This document shows, in pieces, positions 59,696-64,000 of a stretch of DNA of 64,000 nucleotides (positions within the stretch are counted from its first letter, which is position 1; each line of letters opens with the position of its first letter). The position numbers and the translations under genes were made by a program. The DNA is taken from NCBI GenBank assembly GCA_020637235.1, contig JACJWG010000007.1, positions 163,146 to 227,145 on the forward strand, given 5' to 3'. Under the pieces are notes generated by a model that saw nothing but the letters and a program-made list of their open reading frames with translations, was not told where the DNA came from and did no database searches. Origin of the DNA: Acidimicrobiaceae bacterium. GTDB taxonomy: Bacteria; Actinomycetota; Acidimicrobiia; Acidimicrobiales; Ilumatobacteraceae.

Positions 59696-60385
59696 TCAGG
59701 CGAGCGCAGCGTCGACGGCGGCGAGGGCGTGGAGGGTGGTGGTGGCGAAGTACGGCACCGCGACGTCGGCGGCGCCGACGAGCAGCTCGATCTCGGTGCA
59801 TCCGGCGATCACGCCGGTGGCGCCGCGGCCGACGAGTCGGCGGATCACCTCCAGGTAGGCCGCCTTCGACGCCGGTGAGACGACGCCGCGGACGAGTTCG
59901 TCGTAGATCACGCGGTGCACGACCTCCCGGTCGTCGGCGTCGGGCACCACCACCTCCAGTCCGTGTCGTTCGAGGCGTCCCCGGTAGAAGTCGTGCTCCA
60001 TGGTGTAGCGGGTGCCGAGCAGCGCCACCCGCTCCACCCGGGCGGCCTGCACCGCACGGGCGGTGGCGTCGGCCAGGTGCAGGAACGGCACCGAGATCGC
60101 GGCTTCGATCACGTCGGCCACACGGTGCATCGTGTTCGTGCACAGCACGATCAGCTCGGCACCGGCATCTTCGAGTCGTCGTGCGTCGGCGGCGAGCAAC
60201 CGGCCGGCGGCCGCCCAGTCGTCGTTCGCCTGCAGCTCCTCGATGCGGGCGAAGTCGTATGAGCGGATCACCAGGTCGGCCGAGTGCGTGCCGCCCAGCC
60301 GTCGGCGTACCTCGGTGTTGATCATCCGCTCGTACTCGATCGAGCTCTCCCAGCTCATCCCGCCGAGCAGGCCGATCGTGCGCAC
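59696..60385 (-). CDS. Aspartate/glutamate racemase family protein
   Basis: A 229-residue cofactor-independent racemase of the Asp/Glu family. IGLLGGMSWESS starts the protein, and the two catalytic Cys are both present: Cys82 in LCTNTMH and Cys196 in AGCTEIELL. YgeA-like members racemise several amino acids. The GTG at 60385 is 5 nt after the TetR stop, so it is cotranscribed with that regulator. It would interconvert D- and L-amino acids in the cytosol, which fits the downstream catabolic theme. Confidence 0.87.
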   Translation of the reverse strand: MRTIGLLGGMSWESSIEYERMINTEVRRRLGGTHSADLVIRSYDFARIEELQANDDWAAAGRLLAADARRLEDAGAELIVLCTNTMHRVADVIEAAISVPFLHLADATARAVQAARVERVALLGTRYTMEHDFYRGRLERHGLEVVVPDADDREVVHRVIYDELVRGVVSPASKAAYLEVIRRLVGRGATGVIAGCTEIELLVGAADVAVPYFATTTLHALAAVDAALA

Positions 60386-60390
60386 GCGGG

Positions 60391-61110
60391 TCAGCCTCGC
60401 GTGCGCCGTGGCTTCATCCGCCCCTCGATGCCGTCGAGCAGCAGCTGCAACAGGTACTCGTACGACTCGTCGAGCGAGTACTGCGACGTCTCGCTCCAAC
60501 GCACCGAGAGCGCCCGGTCGGCGAACAGGTGGAAGTGTTGGGTGAGGTGCGGGAACCGCTCGGGGTCGATTCCTCGCATGTCGTCCTCGACGTCGGCGTC
60601 GTCGGGAGGTGGCGGGTCGATCGCCATCGACAGCTCGAGCACCACGAACCCGCGCACCGCGCCCATCATCGCGTTGTAGGCGTGCACGATCTGGTCGCCG
60701 AGGCCGAGCGACGACAGTTTGCCGATGATCGCGTCGGGGATGCGCAGCGTGTCGACGTTGCGTGCCCGCTCGACCGACACCAGCCGGGCGACGTGGGGAT
60801 GGCGGAGTGCGTGGCGCCGGTAGCGCCGGGCGAGCTCGAGCATCCAGTCGCGCCAGTGCTCGCACTCGTCGGGCAGCTCGATGCCTTCCGACCAACGCAG
60901 CTCGACCAGACCGAGCAGACGCGCGCGATCGCCGACGTGCCAGTACAGAGTGGCCGGGAACACACCGAGCTCGTTCGCGAGCGAGCGCATCGAGAACGCA
61001 TCGGCACCACGCTCGTCGATCATCCGGAACGCGGTGTCGACGATGGCCTCGGCCGTGATCGGCACTTCGGCGCGGGCGCCTCGCTTGCGTGCAGAGCTGC
61101 CTGCGGTCAT
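60391..61110 (-). CDS. TetR-family regulator
   Basis: A 239-residue TetR-type repressor. The helix-turn-helix lies at about 40-60 (FSMRSLANELGVFPATLYWHVGDRARLL), and the C-terminal ligand-binding part resembles the TetR_C (tetracycline-repressor-like) type. AGGAGA lies 4 nt before the ATG. A GATGAT-N4-ATCATC palindrome lies upstream and may be its operator. The racemase gene follows directly and is probably under its control. Confidence 0.87.
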   Translation of the reverse strand: MTAGSSARKRGARAEVPITAEAIVDTAFRMIDERGADAFSMRSLANELGVFPATLYWHVGDRARLLGLVELRWSEGIELPDECEHWRDWMLELARRYRRHALRHPHVARLVSVERARNVDTLRIPDAIIGKLSSLGLGDQIVHAYNAMMGAVRGFVVLELSMAIDPPPPDDADVEDDMRGIDPERFPHLTQHFHLFADRALSVRWSETSQYSLDESYEYLLQLLLDGIEGRMKPRRTRG

Positions 61111-61151
61111 CGATTCTCCTGAGGTCGGCACGCCCCGCCCGGCGCTGGTGC

Positions 61152-61167
61152 GATGATACCGATCATC
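61152..61167. promoter_or_regulatory. Putative TetR operator
   Basis: GATGAT-ACCG-ATCATC, a 16-bp inverted repeat, is placed 42 nt upstream of the tetR start and overlaps the NSAR/OSBS stop codon. It fits an autoregulatory TetR site; it could also be part of the upstream gene's 3' end by chance. Confidence 0.45.
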
Positions 61168-62275
61168 ACCGCGCGACTCCGGCGACGGCACGCACCTCGG
61201 CACCGAGCTCGTCCAGCGCGTCGGCGTCGACCGACACGCCGAGCCCTGGTCCGTCGGGCACCCGGAGGCAGCTGCCGTCGAGGACGAACGCCTCGGTGAG
61301 GTCGCGGCGCCAGTAGCGGTCGCTCGCCGACAGGTCGGCCGGGAAGGTGAAGCCGGGCAGCGAGGCGAGCGCCACGTTGGCCGCTCGGCCGATGCCGGTC
61401 TCGAGCATGCCGCCGCACCACACCGGTACCCCGCGAGCCAGGCACAGGTCGTGGATCCGCCGGGCTTCGAGCACCCCGCCCACGCGGCCCACCTTGATGT
61501 TGACGATGGTGCACGCACCGAGGTCGAGTGCCGTGGCGGCGTGCACCGTCGACAGGATCGACTCGTCGAGACAGATCGGTGTGGCCATCCGGGCGGCGAG
61601 CCGTGCGTGCAGCCGCAGCTCCTCGGGTGCGAACGGCTGCTCCACCATCAACAGCCCGAAGTCGTCGAACGACGCGACGAGGTCGAGGTGCGCTGCGGTG
61701 TACCCGGCGTTGGCGTCGACCTGCAGCGCGAGATCCGGATGGTCGGCACGCACGGCACGGAGCGGCTCGAGGTCCCATCCCGGCATCACCTTCAGCTTCA
61801 CCCGCCGGTAGCCGTCGTCGACGTAGCCACCCACCTGCGCGACCAGCTCGTCGACCGTGGGCGTGATGCCCACCGACACGCCGACGTCGACCGCGTCGCG
61901 TGTGCCGCCGAGGTGGTGGGCGAGCGACTGCCCCGCCGCTCGCAACTCGGCGTCGAGGACCGCCATCTCGAGCCCGGCCTTGGCTGCCCGGTACCCCTTC
62001 ACGGTGGCGGTGCGGGTGGCGACGTCGGCACCGCGCACGTCGCCGTCCACGACGGCGGGGACCAGCCAGCGTTCGAGCACGAGTGCGGTGGACTCCGTGA
62101 ACTCCTCGTTGTAGAACGGCTCGGCGTGCGCCGCGCACTCGCCCCATCCCTCGCCTCCGTCGGCGACCACGTGCACGAGCAGCACGTCGCGGGTGTGCTG
62201 CACCCCGAACGACGTGCGGAACGGTCGCACGAGCGGCATCGCCAGCCGCACCAGTTCGACCCGCTCGATCGTCAC
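61166..62275 (-). CDS. menC: NSAR/OSBS enolase-superfamily enzyme (MenC type)
   Basis: A 369-residue muconate-lactonising-subgroup enolase. Catalytic Lys160 and Lys162 (RRVKLKVMPG), metal ligands Asp187 (QVDANAGY), Glu212 (VEQPF) and Asp237 (CLDES), and Lys261 (NIKVGRVGG) are all intact. CGGMLETGIGRAANVALASLPGFTFPADLS is typical of the N-succinylamino acid racemase/o-succinylbenzoate synthase family. The GNAT and M20 genes upstream (GTGA overlap) favour the racemase role, while the absence of another menC here leaves a menaquinone role open. Confidence 0.85.
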   Translation of the reverse strand: MTIERVELVRLAMPLVRPFRTSFGVQHTRDVLLVHVVADGGEGWGECAAHAEPFYNEEFTESTALVLERWLVPAVVDGDVRGADVATRTATVKGYRAAKAGLEMAVLDAELRAAGQSLAHHLGGTRDAVDVGVSVGITPTVDELVAQVGGYVDDGYRRVKLKVMPGWDLEPLRAVRADHPDLALQVDANAGYTAAHLDLVASFDDFGLLMVEQPFAPEELRLHARLAARMATPICLDESILSTVHAATALDLGACTIVNIKVGRVGGVLEARRIHDLCLARGVPVWCGGMLETGIGRAANVALASLPGFTFPADLSASDRYWRRDLTEAFVLDGSCLRVPDGPGLGVSVDADALDELGAEVRAVAGVAR

Positions 62276-63066
62276 GACGCGCCCTCCGGAGCGTGGCCCC
62301 CGAGGATCACGTACCCGCGCTCCCCCATGCGGATGTCGCGCCCGGCGTGCAGGCCGCGCTGGAGGGCTTCGGCCACCTGCGCACGCCACTCGGCCGCGCG
62401 ACCGGGTTCGGCGTCGCGGAACGCGTGGAAGTCGTCGGGGAGCTCGAGCTGCACGTCCTCGGGCGACGCCACGGTGGGCGCATCGCCCACCATCGCATCG
62501 AGCCGCCACGCCACCTCGAGCCGATCCGTGCGGTCGCCGGTGTTGAACGCGTCGCGCCGGTCGCCGTAGCAGTGCGGGAAGAACGCGACGGGCCGAGCAC
62601 CGAGCCGCACCAGGTTGAAGTGGGCGTTGCTGCGCAGCATCGGATCGAAGGTCCAGCGCATCTCGGTGACGCCGTGTCGCAACGCCTGGGCTCGCTGGCC
62701 CAGCTTGAGCGCGAACCCCACGCCGGCCGACCTCAGCTCCGGCACCACACCCACCTGGTGCGAGTGCAGGTGCACCCCACGCTCCCAGCCGAGGAAGCCC
62801 AGCGCGAAGCCGACCGCTGCGTCGCGATCGGCCGCACCGGCGTGACGCGCCACCAACAGGCAGGCGCCGCCGAGCGCGAGGCCGCGGAGCAGGTTGCGTG
62901 GTGCCACGACATCCGGCCCCCAGATGTCGTGCATGGCCGTGCGCAGGACGTCGAGCTGGTCGGGTTCGGACACCTCGTCGATCACGACGCTCGCCCGCTC
63001 GGCCGCACGCTCGGCCTCCACCGCGGCCACCTGGGCGTGCGGGTGGTGGCGCACCTCGGCGTTCAC
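62272..63066 (-). CDS. GNAT-family acyltransferase (COG3375-like)
   Basis: A 264-residue GNAT protein. HSHQVGVVPELRSAGVGFALKLGQR is the acyl-CoA binding loop (R-x-x-G-x-G), and MRWTFDPMLRSNAHFNLVRLGA is characteristic of the COG3375 group. Proteins of this kind lie beside NSAR genes and serve as D-amino acid N-succinyltransferases in the Geobacillus pathway. Its GTG overlaps the M20 stop and its stop overlaps the NSAR start, so all three are translated as one unit. Confidence 0.78.
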   Translation of the reverse strand: MNAEVRHHPHAQVAAVEAERAAERASVVIDEVSEPDQLDVLRTAMHDIWGPDVVAPRNLLRGLALGGACLLVARHAGAADRDAAVGFALGFLGWERGVHLHSHQVGVVPELRSAGVGFALKLGQRAQALRHGVTEMRWTFDPMLRSNAHFNLVRLGARPVAFFPHCYGDRRDAFNTGDRTDRLEVAWRLDAMVGDAPTVASPEDVQLELPDDFHAFRDAEPGRAAEWRAQVAEALQRGLHAGRDIRMGERGYVILGGHAPEGAS

Positions 63067-64000
63067 GCCTCACGCTCCGCATGAGCGCGCAGCACGTCCG
63101 CCACGCTCGCCGTGACGCGTCGGGCCGTCGGCAGGTGGAGGAACTCGTCCGGACCGTGCGCGTTGGAACCCGGGCCGAGCACACCGACGAGGAGGAACTG
63201 GGCGTCGGGGAACGGGTCGCCGAGCATGCCCATGAACGGGATCGTGCCCCCCACACCACACGACGCGACCGGTGCGCCGAAGTGGCGCAGGCTCGCCGCC
63301 TCCGTCGCACGAGCCAACCACGGTGCCAACTCCGGGGCGGCCCAGCCCGGGCCACGGGCGCCTTCGTGCAGCCGCACCCGGGCGCCGTACGGCGGGTCGC
63401 TCTCGAGCAGTGCCCGCAGCTCGTCGCCCACTGCATGCACGTCGGCAGTCGGCGGCACCCGCAACGACAGCTTCACCGACATCCGCGACCGGAACACGTT
63501 GCCGGCGTCGGCCACGGGGGGCAGGCCGTCGGCACCGATCACCTCGAGGGCAGGGCGCCACGTCTCGGCGACGAGCTCGGCCGCGGCGTCGGGGTGCATC
63601 GAGCGCACACCGGGCAGGGGTCGGAACGAACCGGACAGCGCAGGGAACGACGCAGCCGCGATCGCCGCCTCGTCGAGCCGGTAGGCCGGGATGTCGACGG
63701 CGGCCGAGCGGACGAGCAGGGCTCCTGTCGCGGCGTCCTCCAAGCGGTCGAGCAGCTGCCGCAGAATGCGGAAGCTCGACGGCAGCACACCGCTCGCTCG
63801 ACCGCTGTGCGGGTCGTCGAGGCACACCTCCACGTCGAGCACGCCGCCGACGACGCCGCGCGTGGACGTGGTGGTCCAGAGCCGGTCGTAGCTCTCGCAG
63901 AACGAGTCGAGCGCGATCACCAGCTCGGCGTTGCCGAGACGCGGCAACAGCTGGGCGAGGTGGGCGCCGAGGTGCACGCTCGAACTCTCCTCGCTCGCCT
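63063..64000 (-). CDS. M20-family amidohydrolase, 5' truncated by window end
   Basis: The C-terminal 312 residues of an M20 dinuclear-zinc hydrolase; the frame continues past the edge. The first visible residues, SEESSS, are the catalytic Glu-Glu segment, so the missing part is the N-terminal metal domain. DVEVCLDDPHSGRASGV is the dimerisation-domain start, and GPGSNAHGPDEFLHLP contains the last metal His. An in-frame GTG at 63977 is an internal Val. Next to NSAR and the GNAT gene it would hydrolyse N-succinyl-L-amino acids; a dipeptidase is the alternative. Confidence 0.82.
   Translation of the reverse strand, partial: ASEESSSVHLGAHLAQLLPRLGNAELVIALDSFCESYDRLWTTTSTRGVVGGVLDVEVCLDDPHSGRASGVLPSSFRILRQLLDRLEDAATGALLVRSAAVDIPAYRLDEAAIAAASFPALSGSFRPLPGVRSMHPDAAAELVAETWRPALEVIGADGLPPVADAGNVFRSRMSVKLSLRVPPTADVHAVGDELRALLESDPPYGARVRLHEGARGPGWAAPELAPWLARATEAASLRHFGAPVASCGVGGTIPFMGMLGDPFPDAQFLLVGVLGPGSNAHGPDEFLHLPTARRVTASVADVLRAHAEREA

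Noticed and set aside
63063..63977. Complete M20 gene starting at the GTG at 63977
   Set aside because: The frame stays open to the window edge and the catalytic Glu-Glu segment lies upstream of that GTG, so it is an internal Val.
1..64000. Prophage, transposon, rRNA or tRNA genes
   Set aside because: No integrase, transposase, terminal inverted repeats or cloverleaf-like sequence could be recognised by reading; a tRNA scan was not possible.

Overview
This 64-kb window is a compact piece of a very GC-rich actinobacterial chromosome. About 60 genes are recognisable, and I see no rRNA, tRNA, insertion sequence, prophage or CRISPR array. Four things point to Actinomycetota: an F420-dependent (LLM-class) oxidoreductase, a menaquinone pathway, a LexA box of the TCGAAC-N4-GTTCGA type, and many genes whose start codon lies 6-8 nt after a TANNNT element (leaderless transcription). 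The wealth of acyl-CoA synthetases, acyl-CoA dehydrogenases and short-chain dehydrogenases would suit an Ilumatobacter-like member of Acidimicrobiia. That placement is inference.

Region by region. 0-8.8 kb holds a truncated HAD hydrolase, a Tat-type exported protein, two acyl-CoA synthetases, a MaoC hydratase, an LLM oxidoreductase, two tiny membrane proteins and an amidase; an unusual pair of inverted 19-bp repeat arrays lies at 3972-4118. 8.9-16.2 kb is a menaquinone cluster split over both strands: menG-menF, menD, dsbA-menH, menA, menE. 16.2-19.1 kb holds two SDRs and an MFS exporter. 19.1-22.0 kb is the conserved phoH-ybeY-corC operon, preceded by a 10-residue leader ORF. 22.1-25.2 kb has an unknown protein and a GGDEF-EAL protein.

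25.2-28.0 kb is the most specific catabolic unit. A GBBH-like Fe/2OG oxygenase, an HD-domain oxygenase and a betaine-homocysteine methyltransferase lie in one operon. This fits the TmpA/TmpB route that turns trimethylaminoethylphosphonate into glycine betaine plus phosphate, with the betaine then used as a methyl donor. 28.0-40.4 kb carries a VOC protein, an APH-like kinase, three acyl-CoA dehydrogenases, a DUF6544-like protein, an ArsR-SRPBCC pair, a GlcD-type FAD oxidase, a Baeyer-Villiger-type monooxygenase and an orphan histidine kinase. 40.7-43.1 kb has LexA-controlled dinB divergent from a Rieske oxygenase. 43.1-45.2 kb has TauE, an SDR and DUF454. 45.4-48.5 kb is a peroxide module, ahpC-ahpF-oxyR. 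48.6-50.7 kb has a LysM lipoprotein, a small membrane protein with twin Cys-Pro motifs and a PhyH oxygenase.

50.7-64 kb reads as a peptide and D-amino-acid use island: PepN, a class-V PLP enzyme, a beta-lactamase-fold hydrolase, a dipeptide ABC transporter without ATPases, an Asp/Glu racemase with its TetR regulator, and a tightly coupled M20 hydrolase-GNAT-NSAR/OSBS operon. That last trio matches the known N-succinyl route from D- to L-amino acids. A 15-bp operator, TTGTAC-N3-GTGCAA, occurs at both promoters of the peptide genes, suggesting a shared local regulon.
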